Below, piece by piece: positions 31,324-38,253 of a stretch of 41,032 bases of DNA. The stretch lies in IMG/VR virus record IMGVR_UViG_3300011115_000470, positions 1-41,032 of that record; one strand, 5' to 3'. The notes beneath the pieces were generated by a model. It did no database searches and was not told the DNA's origin. It saw only the letters and a program-made list of their open reading frames with translations. How positions within the stretch are numbered: the first letter of the stretch is position 1; each line of letters starts with the position of its first letter. The translations under genes and the position numbers were made by a program. The stretch comes from a virus.

Positions 31324-31985
31324 TCTGGTACAAATTCCACCTTGGTGACTACATCACCCACACCACGCATCTTAGCGATGCAGAAGACTTGGCCTACCGC
31401 CGTCTGTTGGATTTGTACTACGTGAGCGAGAAGCAAATCCCACTCAATACCGAATCGGTTTCGAGAAAAATACGCATTGATTTGGACATAACCGAATCGG
31501 TTTTGGGGGAGTTTTTTGAAAAGACAGAAAACGGCTATTTCAACCATCGTTGTCATGTCGAAGTGGCTAAATATCAAGCACAAGTAGCGAACAATCAACG
31601 ACTCGGAAAACTAGGCGGTCGCCCGAAGAAAACCGAATCGGTTAGCGAATTGGAACCGAATGGTAACCCTAAGAAGATAAAGAATAAGATAAATACCATT
31701 ACGTCGGTTGCACCGACAACATCACGATTTGACGACTTTTGGTCAGCTTGGCCATCATCAAAACGAAAAGTCGCTAGATCGGCCTGTGAGACGAAATGGA
31801 CGCGTCAAGCACTAGACCCCTTGGCAGACAAAATTATCGCCTGCGTGACCCGTTTGCGGGCCTCTGAGCAGTGGGTTTCGGGGTTTGAGCCTGCTCCACT
31901 TACGTTCATCAACCAAAAGCGCTGGGAAGATGAGTCAGGAACCGATTCGGTTAACGGTTCGGTTTTTTCTCGGAGGGTGATATGA
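31320..31985 (+). CDS. DUF1376 replication protein (YdaU-like)
   Basis: 221 residues from GTG 31320, overlapping the regulator stop (GTGA). Residues 1-90 match DUF1376: W-Y-K-F-H-L-G-D-Y, then DLAYRRLLDLYYVSEKQIPL, an N-terminal winged-helix often in phage replication initiators. After a Lys-rich linker comes a C-terminal domain (DDFWSAWPSSKRKVARSACE; APLTFINQKRWEDES) common in helicase-loader/primosomal phage proteins. The gene carries repeated ACCGAATCGGTT sites and an AT-rich stretch, so it may both encode the initiator and contain its origin. CHC2 primase and helicase genes lie downstream. Confidence 0.8.
   Translation: MIWYKFHLGDYITHTTHLSDAEDLAYRRLLDLYYVSEKQIPLNTESVSRKIRIDLDITESVLGEFFEKTENGYFNHRCHVEVAKYQAQVANNQRLGKLGGRPKKTESVSELEPNGNPKKIKNKINTITSVAPTTSRFDDFWSAWPSSKRKVARSACETKWTRQALDPLADKIIACVTRLRASEQWVSGFEPAPLTFINQKRWEDESGTDSVNGSVFSRRVI
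31449..31964 (+). other. Candidate replication origin: iteron-like repeats in initiator gene
   Basis: The 12-mer ACCGAATCGGTT lies at 31449-31460, 31491-31502 and 31632-31643; a T variant, ACCGATTCGGTT, lies at 31941-31952. Weaker copies are at 31654-31664 and 31953-31964. A reversed arm pair, TCGGT then ACCGA, is at 31704-31716. Between them 31671-31699 is AT-rich (AAGAAGATAAAGAATAAG). Arms are inverted repeats around one base. Lambda has iterons inside its O gene, so this arrangement has precedent. No origin activity has been shown here. Confidence 0.6.
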
Positions 31986-32239
31986 CACGCGACAACATCA
32001 TCCGCATGGCAATAGAGGCGGGCTGGGATGCCCATTATGCTGAGTTTGATGCACGCATTCAAACCTTGGCCACCCTTGTGATTGCAAACCACCCACCGCA
32101 GTCGTTCATGACATGGCAAGTGGGTTACGAGGCTGGTAAGCAGGCCGAACGTGAGGCTTGCGCGAAGCTGTGCGAAGCGCAGGGGGAGTACGGCTGGCAG
32201 CAATACGCCGAGGCCATCAGAGCAAGGGGAACACCATGA
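31982..32239 (+). CDS. Small phage protein (REACAK family)
   Basis: 85 residues, coupled to the replication gene by ATGA. It starts M-T-R-D-N-I-I-R-M-A-I-E-A-G-W-D, has a middle A-Y-E-A-G-K-Q-A-E-R-E-A-C-A-K-L-C-E helix and ends A-I-R-A-R-G. It is related to the protein at 40652-40882. Similar proteins are common in phages of Burkholderiales; function unknown. Confidence 0.65.
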   Translation: MTRDNIIRMAIEAGWDAHYAEFDARIQTLATLVIANHPPQSFMTWQVGYEAGKQAEREACAKLCEAQGEYGWQQYAEAIRARGTP

Positions 32240-32670
32240 CCCCAGTCGAAAACTTGATCTCGCGTTTGGACAAGGTCAAAGGCCGTAACGGTTCATGGAC
32301 CGCCCGCTGCCCAGCACACGCCGACAAGGGGCCTTCCTTGGCCGTTCGTGAGGGTGAGGATGGCCGAGTGCTGCTGCACTGCTTTGCAGGCTGTGAGACC
32401 GCCAACGTGCTTGGCGCGATAGGCATGGACATGACCGACCTGTTCCCGCCTGACAGCAAGCGCCGCGAGTACCCGGTCGAAGGCAAGCCCAGCATGAAGC
32501 CCGCGTTCTTTGCCAGTGACTTGATGCGCATCATTCACTTTGAGGCGTTGGTGGTGCAGATTGTGGCTTTTGACATTGCCAACAGCAAGCCAGTGAACGA
32601 AGAGACCCGCGAGCGCATGCTCACGGCATACCAGCGAATTGATGAAGCAGTGAGGTACGCAAATGTCTAA
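32236..32670 (+). CDS. CHC2-type zinc-finger primase fragment
   Basis: 144 residues from ATG 32236 (ATGA overlap). The zinc site is C25-P-A-H28 with C49-F-A-G-C53 (ARCPAHADKGPSLAVREG; LLHCFAGCE), as at the start of DnaG-like and phage primases. The polymerase and TOPRIM domains are missing; the remainder is a helical tail (about 85-144). It may guide or regulate primer synthesis with the helicase that follows and overlaps, or it may be a degraded primase. Host DnaG could do the catalysis. Confidence 0.75.
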   Translation: MTPVENLISRLDKVKGRNGSWTARCPAHADKGPSLAVREGEDGRVLLHCFAGCETANVLGAIGMDMTDLFPPDSKRREYPVEGKPSMKPAFFASDLMRIIHFEALVVQIVAFDIANSKPVNEETRERMLTAYQRIDEAVRYANV

Positions 32671-33673
32671 CGTGGCAGCAATTGAGCAAAGGGCACGCGC
32701 CCTCGATCAGGCCCGCAAGGTGCGGTTGGTGAAGTCGCAAGACATTGACACCGAAAAATATTTGAAGGCTCACGACGTGACCCACAAGGTCCACGAGGCG
32801 TCGGTTTGGTTGGAAGAGTTGCAGCAGGAGCTGGTCAACCCACTTGAGCGGGACGTGAGCACCACCATGCCGTGGGCGAAGACGCATGCGACGTTCAGGT
32901 TCCGCCCCGGCGAGGTGACCCTGTACGCAGGCAGCAACGGCGGCGGCAAGTCCTTGGTGACGGGTCAAGTGGCCATGGGCTTGATCAAGCAAAAGCAGCG
33001 CGTGTGCATTGCCAGCTTTGAGATGAAGCCCAAGCGCACGCTGTACCGCATGCTGCGCCAGTTCGCTGGTGAGAACATTGACTTCCCGCGTTACACCGAC
33101 AAGGCCACCTACATTGGCCGCCTGCTTGGCCGTTTCATCGACTACTCAGAGCAGGGCCTGTGGCTGTACGACCAGCAGGGGACCACCTCGAGCCAGCAAG
33201 TGATTGCCATGGCTCGGTACTGCGCAGTTGAGCTTGGCGTGCAGCATGTGTTCATCGATAGCCTGATGAAGTGCGTGACGGGCGAGGACGACTACAACGC
33301 GCAAAAGAATTTTGTCGACGAGTTGACGGCGCTGGCGCGTGACCACAACATCCACATCCATTTGGTTCATCACATCCGCAAGTTGGGCAGCGAAGAGATG
33401 CAACCAAGCAAGACAGACATCAAAGGCTCGGGTGCGATCGCTGACCAAGTCGATAACGTGCTGCTCATGTGGCGCAACAAAAAGAAAGAGCACGACATTC
33501 AGAATGGCCAGATCCCTGATTTAAAAAAGCCTGACGCCTTGCTCATGTGCGAGAAGCAGCGCAACGGTGAAGCCGAGGAGTGGTACAGCCTTTGGTTCAA
33601 CCGCGACAGCCAGCAGTTTGTGGATGAGAGCGGCGGGCTGCCAATGTCGTTTGACAATCGAGGTGCATTTTGA
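32663..33673 (+). CDS. Replicative DNA helicase (DnaB/RecA-fold)
   Basis: 336 residues, overlapping the primase fragment by 8 bases. The RecA-like core starts about residue 78 with Walker A G90-S-N-G-G-G-K96-S97. Walker B is VFIDSL (D199), followed by H-L-V-H-H-I-R-K and K-G-S-G-A-I-A-D-Q-V-D-N-V-L-L-M-W-R, which matches the DnaB/T7-gp4 helicase motifs and the arginine-finger region. The N-terminal 75 residues are helical. It probably unwinds DNA at the phage fork and pairs with the replication protein upstream. No primase catalytic domain is fused. Confidence 0.85.
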   Translation: MSNVAAIEQRARALDQARKVRLVKSQDIDTEKYLKAHDVTHKVHEASVWLEELQQELVNPLERDVSTTMPWAKTHATFRFRPGEVTLYAGSNGGGKSLVTGQVAMGLIKQKQRVCIASFEMKPKRTLYRMLRQFAGENIDFPRYTDKATYIGRLLGRFIDYSEQGLWLYDQQGTTSSQQVIAMARYCAVELGVQHVFIDSLMKCVTGEDDYNAQKNFVDELTALARDHNIHIHLVHHIRKLGSEEMQPSKTDIKGSGAIADQVDNVLLMWRNKKKEHDIQNGQIPDLKKPDALLMCEKQRNGEAEEWYSLWFNRDSQQFVDESGGLPMSFDNRGAF

Positions 33674-33916
33674 ATGGAGAAGGACAAGGCTCAGACGAGC
33701 ATCGTCACTGTTGTCTCGTTCGATGGGTCATCCAGCGACGCATACAGGATCGCGATGCAGCACACCGATGGCTCAACGGTCACACTGACCACACTGGCCG
33801 TCGTCACAAGGGCTGGAATGAATTACATGAAGGCTCTCGACTTGAACAAGATGTTCGGGATCAATGGATTAAAGGCAACAGAGGTAACACAGGAGAATGG
33901 AAATGAGCATTTTTGA
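33674..33916 (+). CDS. Small early protein, unknown function
   Basis: 80 residues, ATG directly after the helicase stop. Beta-rich first half (TSIVTVVSFDGSSSDAYRIA; GSTVTLTTLAVVTRAG), then a helix. It overlaps the next gene by 14 bases. No family recognised. Its place after the helicase suggests a replication accessory, which is inference only. Confidence 0.6.
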   Translation: MEKDKAQTSIVTVVSFDGSSSDAYRIAMQHTDGSTVTLTTLAVVTRAGMNYMKALDLNKMFGINGLKATEVTQENGNEHF

Positions 33917-34112
33917 GCAAGGCAAAACCGTTTACACGCAAAACGAATTCAATGCTGCCTTGGCTAAAGAAAAAGCGGAAATCATGGCGACTGCAATCGC
34001 GGCTACTAAATATGCGCTTGAAATTGAGCGCCATGCCTACGCTGACATTGCACTGGCTTTTGGCCAAAATGAATTGGCTGAAGCTATCCGCAATCACAAC
34101 AGTACAAAATGA
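33903..34112 (+). CDS. Small helical early protein
   Basis: 69 residues. ATG 33903 is preferred over ATG 33897 because AGGAG (33891-33895) is then seven bases upstream. The sequence M-S-I-F-E-Q-G-K-T-V-Y-T is followed by an Ala/Glu/Lys-rich helix (AALAKEKAEIMATAIAATKY) and A-F-G-Q-N-E-L-A-E. Overlaps the RusA gene start by ATGA. Unknown function. Confidence 0.6.
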   Translation: MSIFEQGKTVYTQNEFNAALAKEKAEIMATAIAATKYALEIERHAYADIALAFGQNELAEAIRNHNSTK

Positions 34113-34453
34113 TTGAACTGACGCTACCTTGGCCACCGTCGGTCAATAAATACTGGCGCACGTTCCAAGGACGCATGATCATCAGCGCAGAGGGCAGGTC
34201 CTACCGCAGGGCAGTGGCTGACCAAGTGCTGATTCAGCGCGGGGCAAAGCACTACACAGGCAAGCTGTGCGTGGTGATTGAAGCGTTCAGGCCTGACAAC
34301 CGACGCCGAGATCTTGACAACTTGCTGAAGGCGGTCCTTGACGGCTGCACTCATGCTGGTGTTTGGGAGGACGACAGCAACATTGTCGACCTGAGAATTT
34401 ATTGGGCCGACACCATCGGCGGAATGTTAAAAGTGAAAGTGAGCGAGCTATGA
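34109..34453 (+). CDS. rusA: RusA-family Holliday junction resolvase
   Basis: 114 residues, ATGA-coupled. The signature R-R-R-D68-L-D70-N-L-L-K-A-V-L-D, followed by the distal E-D-D-S, matches RusA catalytic aspartates. The N-terminal T-L-P-W-P-P-S-V-N-K-Y-W is also typical. It cuts four-way junctions and resolves branched DNA made during recombination or before packaging. With the exonuclease and SSB genes on the other strand it completes a recombination set. Length is close to the usual RusA size. Confidence 0.9.
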   Translation: MIELTLPWPPSVNKYWRTFQGRMIISAEGRSYRRAVADQVLIQRGAKHYTGKLCVVIEAFRPDNRRRDLDNLLKAVLDGCTHAGVWEDDSNIVDLRIYWADTIGGMLKVKVSEL

Positions 34454-34656
34454 GCACAGCGTTGAAAGTGAAGTGGTACACAGGCAGCAAGGGCAAGGTT
34501 GGCATTGCAAAAGTGCAAACAGAGGACGGCGATATTGAGTACCGCATCAGCTCAGTTGATGGGTTTCTTGAGCACATGGACGTGCAGCAGATCGTGGCGT
34601 GGGGCGCATGGTTTCCGATTGAGGCTGGTGATGCATTATTTGTGGAGGAAGCATGA
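34450..34656 (+). CDS. Small early protein, unknown function
   Basis: 68 residues from ATG 34450, overlapping the RusA stop (ATGA). A compact beta-rich product (LKVKWYTGSKGKVGIAKVQ; DGDIEYRISSVDGF) ending in an acidic, hydrophobic tail (WFPIEAGDALFVEEA). Not recognised. Coupled at both ends by ATGA. Confidence 0.6.
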   Translation: MSTALKVKWYTGSKGKVGIAKVQTEDGDIEYRISSVDGFLEHMDVQQIVAWGAWFPIEAGDALFVEEA

Positions 34657-34826
34657 ACCAAGAACCAGAACTGATTGATATTTTTGCAATGTTTATTGTG
34701 CAGGGCCTGCTGACAGCCGAAGAGGTTGGCGAGTACAGCAACGAGCATGTGGCCGATATTTCCTATCGCGTGGCCAACGCAATGATGATTGAACGCAAAA
34801 ACTGGATTGGAAAGCACAATGACTGA
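34653..34826 (+). CDS. 57-residue early protein
   Basis: ATG overlaps the previous stop. The sequence M-N-Q-E-P-E-L-I-D-I-F-A-M-F-I-V-Q-G-L-L-T-A-E-E-V is acidic and helical; the last half contains R-V-A-N-A-M-M-I-E-R-K-N-W. It overlaps the next gene by 8 bases. No family known to me. Confidence 0.6.
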   Translation: MNQEPELIDIFAMFIVQGLLTAEEVGEYSNEHVADISYRVANAMMIERKNWIGKHND

Positions 34827-35163
34827 AAAGCTGATAGATCCACAGGCTGCTGTAGATTTCATGATTGCAAAGTCCAAGGCGTATGCTCAGTCGGAGGCCA
34901 ACAAGGTGTACATGGAAGAGCTTCGTAAGACGATCAAGGCCGAGCAGATGATCGAGGCCGAAGAGATGGGCCACAAGACGGCTGCAATGCAAGAGCGCGA
35001 GGCGTATGCGTCAACCAGATACCGTGAGCATTTGCTGGCGCTCAGGCAAGCTGTGGAGGCTCGCGAAGAGCTGCGCTGGATGCTGATCGCGGCACAGGCC
35101 CGCATTGAGGTGTGGCGGTCGCAAGAAGCAAGTAACCGAGCAGAAGGGAAGGCGACGATATGA
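34819..35163 (+). CDS. Coiled-coil early protein
   Basis: 114 residues from ATG 34819, the start that follows GGAAAGCAC and agrees with the short overlap. Almost wholly helical, rich in A, E and R (SEANKVYMEELRKTIKAEQM; EEMGHKTAAMQEREAYASTR), similar in style to phage proteins of unknown function found beside recombination genes. The stop overlaps the next start as ATGA. Confidence 0.65.
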   Translation: MTEKLIDPQAAVDFMIAKSKAYAQSEANKVYMEELRKTIKAEQMIEAEEMGHKTAAMQEREAYASTRYREHLLALRQAVEAREELRWMLIAAQARIEVWRSQEASNRAEGKATI

Positions 35164-35342
35164 GTGATTTAACAGAGGCCAGCCTAGAGGCCATGCTTAT
35201 AAAAATCCGCAAACACTTGGATGAAACTGGCGACAGGATCACCTTGATACCAACCCATTTTATTTTCCGACCATCAGATTTGAAAAATCTTGGACTCACC
35301 GTGGATAAAGTTACAAAGATGATCAAGGAGCAAAACTCATGA
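35160..35342 (+). CDS. 60-residue early protein
   Basis: ATGA-coupled on both sides. Reads SLEAMLIKIRKHLDETGDRI then T-H-F-I-F-R-P-S-D-L-K-N-L-G-L-T-V-D-K. A small alpha/beta protein with no known motif. The T-H-F-I-F-R-P-S stretch echoes capsid-like or structural fold strands, but no assignment is possible. Confidence 0.55.
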   Translation: MSDLTEASLEAMLIKIRKHLDETGDRITLIPTHFIFRPSDLKNLGLTVDKVTKMIKEQNS

Positions 35343-35542
35343 GATTTTTTACACAAGGCCTTATTGATGGGCTTGATAAAACAACAGAGGCGGGTTTTGC
35401 TGAAGCCTTGTTGATTGCCATGTCCAATTTAAAGGACGAACAAGGTTTGTTGTTGAATGTCAAACTGAGTGATGATTTTAATCAGCAGATTGACTTTGCA
35501 AAACAAATTGCGCGAATGATGGTTAAGGAGAAAAACACATGA
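35339..35542 (+). CDS. 67-residue early protein
   Basis: ATGA-coupled. Sequence begins M-R-F-F-T-Q-G-L-I-D-G-L-D-K, then a helical segment (AGFAEALLIAMSNLKDEQG) and a Lys-rich end. No family recognised; probably a cytosolic early accessory protein. Confidence 0.55.
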   Translation: MRFFTQGLIDGLDKTTEAGFAEALLIAMSNLKDEQGLLLNVKLSDDFNQQIDFAKQIARMMVKEKNT

Positions 35543-36108
35543 CTGGGTTCGTAAGCAAGCGCCAAGCGGCGCAAGCCAAGCTGGATGATGACACGCAGGT
35601 GTACGCAGGCAGGAAGCGCGGCAGCATAGCCTTGGCACGCAGCCTTTGCTATCAGATAAATGGTGCGGCTGACGACAGCGATGACATGGACGGCGGCGGG
35701 TACGGCAGCGTAGACATTGCCGAGATTCTTTCTGCGGAAGTTTTGCGGTTGCAAAAAGCCTTGGCACAGCCAGAGGGATGCCAATGCCCAGAGTGCCAGA
35801 TAAAGCCACATACAAGCGATTGCGCTGTTCACAATGAGCCAGCGTATCCAAAGGGCCGATGCGACTGCGGGGCACAGCCAGAGCAAGAGCCTGTGGGAAG
35901 ATTTGCCAAATTTACCGACAACATTTGGCGTGAAGTAACTGACGGGTCTGCGGGTGTTCCCCTCTACACCGTCCCACCACAGCGCCAATGGGTAGGGCTG
36001 ACCGAGTGGGAGCGCGAAGCAATTGCCCATGCCTGCGGGGCCATGTCTGCTGAATGGCTGGTGTTTGTCGAGGCCGTGGAAAAAGCATTGAAGGAGAAAA
36101 ATAGATGA
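35539..36108 (+). CDS. Cys-rich early protein with zinc-like cluster
   Basis: 189 residues, ATGA-coupled. N-terminus MTGFVSKRQAAQAKLDDD is shared with the 55-residue product at 40488. Residues 81-110 hold C81-x-C83-x-x-C86, C95, and C108-D-C110, a likely zinc-binding knot. The C-terminal P-L-Y-T-V-P-P-Q-R-Q-W-V-G-L-T motif is a known marker of phage early proteins (DUF551-like). Its function is unknown. The rest contains helical segments (WEREAIAHACGAMSAEWLVF). Confidence 0.65.
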   Translation: MTGFVSKRQAAQAKLDDDTQVYAGRKRGSIALARSLCYQINGAADDSDDMDGGGYGSVDIAEILSAEVLRLQKALAQPEGCQCPECQIKPHTSDCAVHNEPAYPKGRCDCGAQPEQEPVGRFAKFTDNIWREVTDGSAGVPLYTVPPQRQWVGLTEWEREAIAHACGAMSAEWLVFVEAVEKALKEKNR

Positions 36109-36263
36109 AAACCGAAGAGGACGAAGAGTTTGAGCGCATCTTGCGAGAGCAGGGGTACAGGGTCGCTGGGCGCTATCGCGAGCCTGAAGCTGAGGAGGAA
36201 AAAGAAAAACGCTGCCCGACCTGTCACCGCTTGCTGAAGGAAAACCGTGAACCCAACGACTGA
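36105..36263 (+). CDS. 52-residue CPTCH zinc-like protein
   Basis: ATG overlaps the preceding stop (ATGA). Acidic and charged (KTEEDEEFERILREQGYRV) with one C-P-T-C-H at residues 37-41. One pair of Cys plus His could bind a metal with partner residues. Overlaps the next GTG-started gene by 17 bases. Function unknown. Confidence 0.55.
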   Translation: MKTEEDEEFERILREQGYRVAGRYREPEAEEEKEKRCPTCHRLLKENREPND

Positions 36264-36405
36264 CCCGACAAAAAAGACGTGCCAAGTGTGCCGCCTACAG
36301 CCCGCCGAAAAGCTAGGGAAGTCAAGCAATGGGACTCCGCAGTGGCGATGCCAGACATGCCATGACCTCAAAAACCGAGTTGGATTTACGAAAGAATGGA
36401 AATGA
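36247..36405 (+). CDS. 52-residue zinc-ribbon protein (GTG start)
   Basis: The frame starts at GTG 36247 with GAAGGAAAACC upstream. C12-Q-V-C15 and C35-Q-T-C38-H make a four-cysteine ribbon separated by 19 residues (RLQPAEKLGKSSNGTPQW). Similar mini ribbons occur in phage early regions and could bind nucleic acid or host proteins. It is short and has a weak start, but the Cys pattern supports it. The stop overlaps the next ATG. Confidence 0.6.
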   Translation: MNPTTDPTKKTCQVCRLQPAEKLGKSSNGTPQWRCQTCHDLKNRVGFTKEWK

Positions 36406-36755
36406 CATTTAAGTGCCCAGACAAGTACCGCGTGGTGGTTGGCAACATGCCGCCGGGTGACGACCAAAACGGATGGTTTGAAGTGCCCCTCAAGCATGGC
36501 CAGAAGGTGCGCGTGATCGCATCTAACGGCATGGGCTGGGAGCACGTCAGCGTCTCGCGCAAGGATCGCCCACCGCTGTGGGCTGAGATGTGCCAGATCA
36601 AGGACATGTTCTGGGGGCCAGAGGACTGCGTGGTGCAGTTTCACCCGCCCGAAGCCGACTACGTCAACAACCACCCCAACTGCCTGCACCTGTGGCGCTC
36701 CATTGACGTCGAGATGCCACGGCCTGAAAGCATCCTCGTGGGGCTTGTTGAATGA
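36402..36755 (+). CDS. DUF7694-like early protein
   Basis: 117 residues from ATG 36402 (ATGA overlap); ATG 36396 is an alternative. Contains VSVSRKDRPPLWAEMCQIKD, F-W-G-P-E-D-C-V-V-Q-F-H-P-P-E and N-H-P-N-C-L-H-L-W-R. This pattern is conserved in a phage family (I believe DUF7694). The His, Cys and acidic positions suggest a metal-binding or catalytic pocket, but none is established. It is a widespread early accessory gene. Confidence 0.7.
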   Translation: MTFKCPDKYRVVVGNMPPGDDQNGWFEVPLKHGQKVRVIASNGMGWEHVSVSRKDRPPLWAEMCQIKDMFWGPEDCVVQFHPPEADYVNNHPNCLHLWRSIDVEMPRPESILVGLVE

Positions 36756-36928
36756 CCAGCTCTCGCAAACGGCGCAAGGCGGTGCAGGCAGCCGTCAGGC
36801 GCAACAACTCTTGGAGCTGGTCGTTTGACAAGTTCGTGCGTGCTGTCGTTACGGCCACAAACAAGATGTCAAAGGCGATGGAAGAGGCTTACGCAAAATC
36901 AAGGGCAGAGCATGACCACGTTGGCTGA
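36752..36928 (+). CDS. 58-residue basic early protein
   Basis: ATG overlaps the previous stop (ATGA). The N-terminus is very basic (S-R-K-R-R-K-A-V-Q-A-A-V-R-R-N-N), followed by W-S-W-S-F-D-K-F and a helix. It may bind nucleic acid. Overlaps the start of the Ref-like nuclease gene by 17 bases. Not recognised. Confidence 0.55.
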   Translation: MTSSRKRRKAVQAAVRRNNSWSWSFDKFVRAVVTATNKMSKAMEEAYAKSRAEHDHVG

Positions 36929-37214
36929 GAAAAAGCACATGAGCCGGGTGGCCGAGCTGGGCTGCGTGGTCTGTCGGAGGCTGTACGGGCCGCACGACCC
37001 CGGCCCCGTGGAGTTGCATCACCCCAGACGCGGCACAGGCATGGGGCAGCGTGCCAACCATTCCGACGTGCTGCCACTGTGCGTGCCTCACCACAGGGGC
37101 AAGGAGGGCCTCCATGGCCTTGGCACGAAGGGGTTCCCCAAGCACTACGGCTTCAACGAGCAGGACCTGCTGGGGGACGTCCGGGGCCTATTAGGGTTTA
37201 TCCCTACAAAATAA
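36912..37214 (+). CDS. Ref-family HNH nuclease
   Basis: 100 residues from ATG 36912. It contains G-C18-V-V-C21, P-V-E-L-H-H-P-R-R, a conserved GTGMGQRANHSDVLPLC and H60-H61-R-G-K-E-G-L-H, a zinc-supported HNH arrangement like the RecA-dependent nuclease Ref of phage P1. The C-terminal part (NEQDLLGDVRGLLGF) fits the family. In P1 it cuts at RecA-made joints; here it is probably a recombination-enhancing nuclease. The final stop is just before an intergenic promoter. Confidence 0.8.
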   Translation: MTTLAEKKHMSRVAELGCVVCRRLYGPHDPGPVELHHPRRGTGMGQRANHSDVLPLCVPHHRGKEGLHGLGTKGFPKHYGFNEQDLLGDVRGLLGFIPTK

Positions 37215-37227
37215 TTTAAAAAAGCTG

Positions 37228-37254
37228 TTGACTCGTTTAATTTGGTGTTACACT
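37228..37254 (+). promoter_or_regulatory. Promoter cassette A (GTTTAAT-N6-TTACACT)
   Basis: TTGACT (37228-37233) and TACACT (37249-37254) preceded by TGT as an extended -10; spacer 15. GTTTAAT (37235-37241) and TTACACT (37248-37254) match cassettes B and C. Leader ends CACAGAAAGACAGCGAA before the ATG at 37308. Confidence 0.75.
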
Positions 37255-37307
37255 ACATGCACTGACCAAGCAATACCGCACAGTCAGAACCACAGAAAGA
37301 CAGCGAA

Positions 37308-37601
37308 ATGACTACTACCACCACCATCACCCACGACGTCGACACCCTCGGCGCTCTTCTCGCCCAAATTGCAACCCTGACCAAGCAGGCTGACCTGATC
37401 AAGGACGGCATCAAGAACGACGCCAGCCTGACAGGCGACAAGTCCTTCGAGGGCGAGCTGTTCAAGGCCACCTACATCGAGACCAACCGCTCTGTGGTTG
37501 ACAGCAAGGCCCTCTTCGCCGAGCTGGGCGCAACACCTGAGCAGATCGCTCGTCACACCAAAGTGACCGCAGTGTTCAGCGTCAAAGTCACCAGCCGTTA
37601 A
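37308..37601 (+). CDS. Early protein of second early operon
   Basis: 97 residues, ATG after AAAGACAGCGAA. Starts M-T-T-T-T-T-I-T-H-D-V, has helix DTLGALLAQIATLTKQADLIKDG, then an F-E-G-E-L-F-K-A-T-Y and S-K-A-L-F-A-E-L-G-A-T-P-E-Q-I-A-R-H-T region. The style resembles small phage proteins sometimes compared with Gp157-like recombination proteins, but the match is not firm. It is the first gene after promoter cassette A. Confidence 0.6.
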   Translation: MTTTTTITHDVDTLGALLAQIATLTKQADLIKDGIKNDASLTGDKSFEGELFKATYIETNRSVVDSKALFAELGATPEQIARHTKVTAVFSVKVTSR

Positions 37602-37613
37602 TCGGAGCACACC

Positions 37614-37769
37614 ATGAACGAAGAGACCAAAACTCCCGTAGTCGTGGTGGCCCTCCCCGAGGAGGCACTCGAGTGGCTTGAGAGAGCGCTCCAGTGGCCC
37701 GAGGATTTGGCTGCATACGACAGGCTCAACACGCCGATCAACGGCGCTGAATTAGGTTTACCACTCTGA
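37614..37769 (+). CDS. 51-residue early protein
   Basis: ATG 37614 with CGGAG upstream. Acidic and helical: EETKTPVVVVALPEEALEWL, then N-T-P-I-N-G-A-E-L-G-L-P-L. No family recognised. Its codon usage and the upstream GGAG support translation. Confidence 0.55.
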   Translation: MNEETKTPVVVVALPEEALEWLERALQWPEDLAAYDRLNTPINGAELGLPL

Positions 37770-37787
37770 AAGCGAAAGGAAAGCGAA

Positions 37788-37961
37788 ATGGATTCATTCA
37801 CAGCAACAGGCATCGCAGAGGGCTTCATTGAGGCCGACAGCGAAGAGCAAGTCATCGAGGCATGGCAGACCCTTGTGGACACTGGCCTCGCATGGCAACT
37901 TCAAGGCTGGTTCGGTCGCACGGCCCAGCAACTCATCAACCAAGGTCTCATCACAGCGTAA
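37788..37961 (+). CDS. 57-residue DUF7417-like early protein
   Basis: ATG after GGAAAGCGAA, a leader resembling that of the cassettes. The sequence [31 protein letters not shown] matches a small phage protein family (I believe DUF7417), with L-Q-G-W-F-G-R-T-A near the end. Function unknown; it is common in phages of this type. Confidence 0.65.
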   Translation: MDSFTATGIAEGFIEADSEEQVIEAWQTLVDTGLAWQLQGWFGRTAQQLINQGLITA

Positions 37962-37971
37962 GGAGCGAATC

Positions 37972-38253
37972 ATGAAAATCAAAGTCACAGCACACATTTA
38001 TCACAGCAAATATTCATGGGAAGAGAAGGGCGAGTTCTTGCTTTTCTACGCAAAGGTGGACGACACCGAGACCATGATTCACGTCGGTGAGCAAGAGGTC
38101 GAGGTCGAGGTCCCCGACAATTTTGACCCGCGCTTACAGCAGATCGCCGCGCTGGAAAAGCAAAAGCAAAAGGTCATGGCCGACTACCAAAAGATGGTCA
38201 ACGAAATCAACGAGCGCATCAGCAACTTGCAAGCACTGGAGTACACGGCATGA
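37972..38253 (+). CDS. Small early protein with C-terminal coiled coil
   Basis: 93 residues from ATG 37972 (AAGGAGCGAATC upstream). First half is beta-rich (KIKVTAHIYHSKYSWEEKGE) and acidic, the second a charged coiled coil (LQQIAALEKQKQKVMADYQK). No motif recognised. The stop overlaps the next ATG by 4 bases. Confidence 0.6.
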   Translation: MKIKVTAHIYHSKYSWEEKGEFLLFYAKVDDTETMIHVGEQEVEVEVPDNFDPRLQQIAALEKQKQKVMADYQKMVNEINERISNLQALEYTA

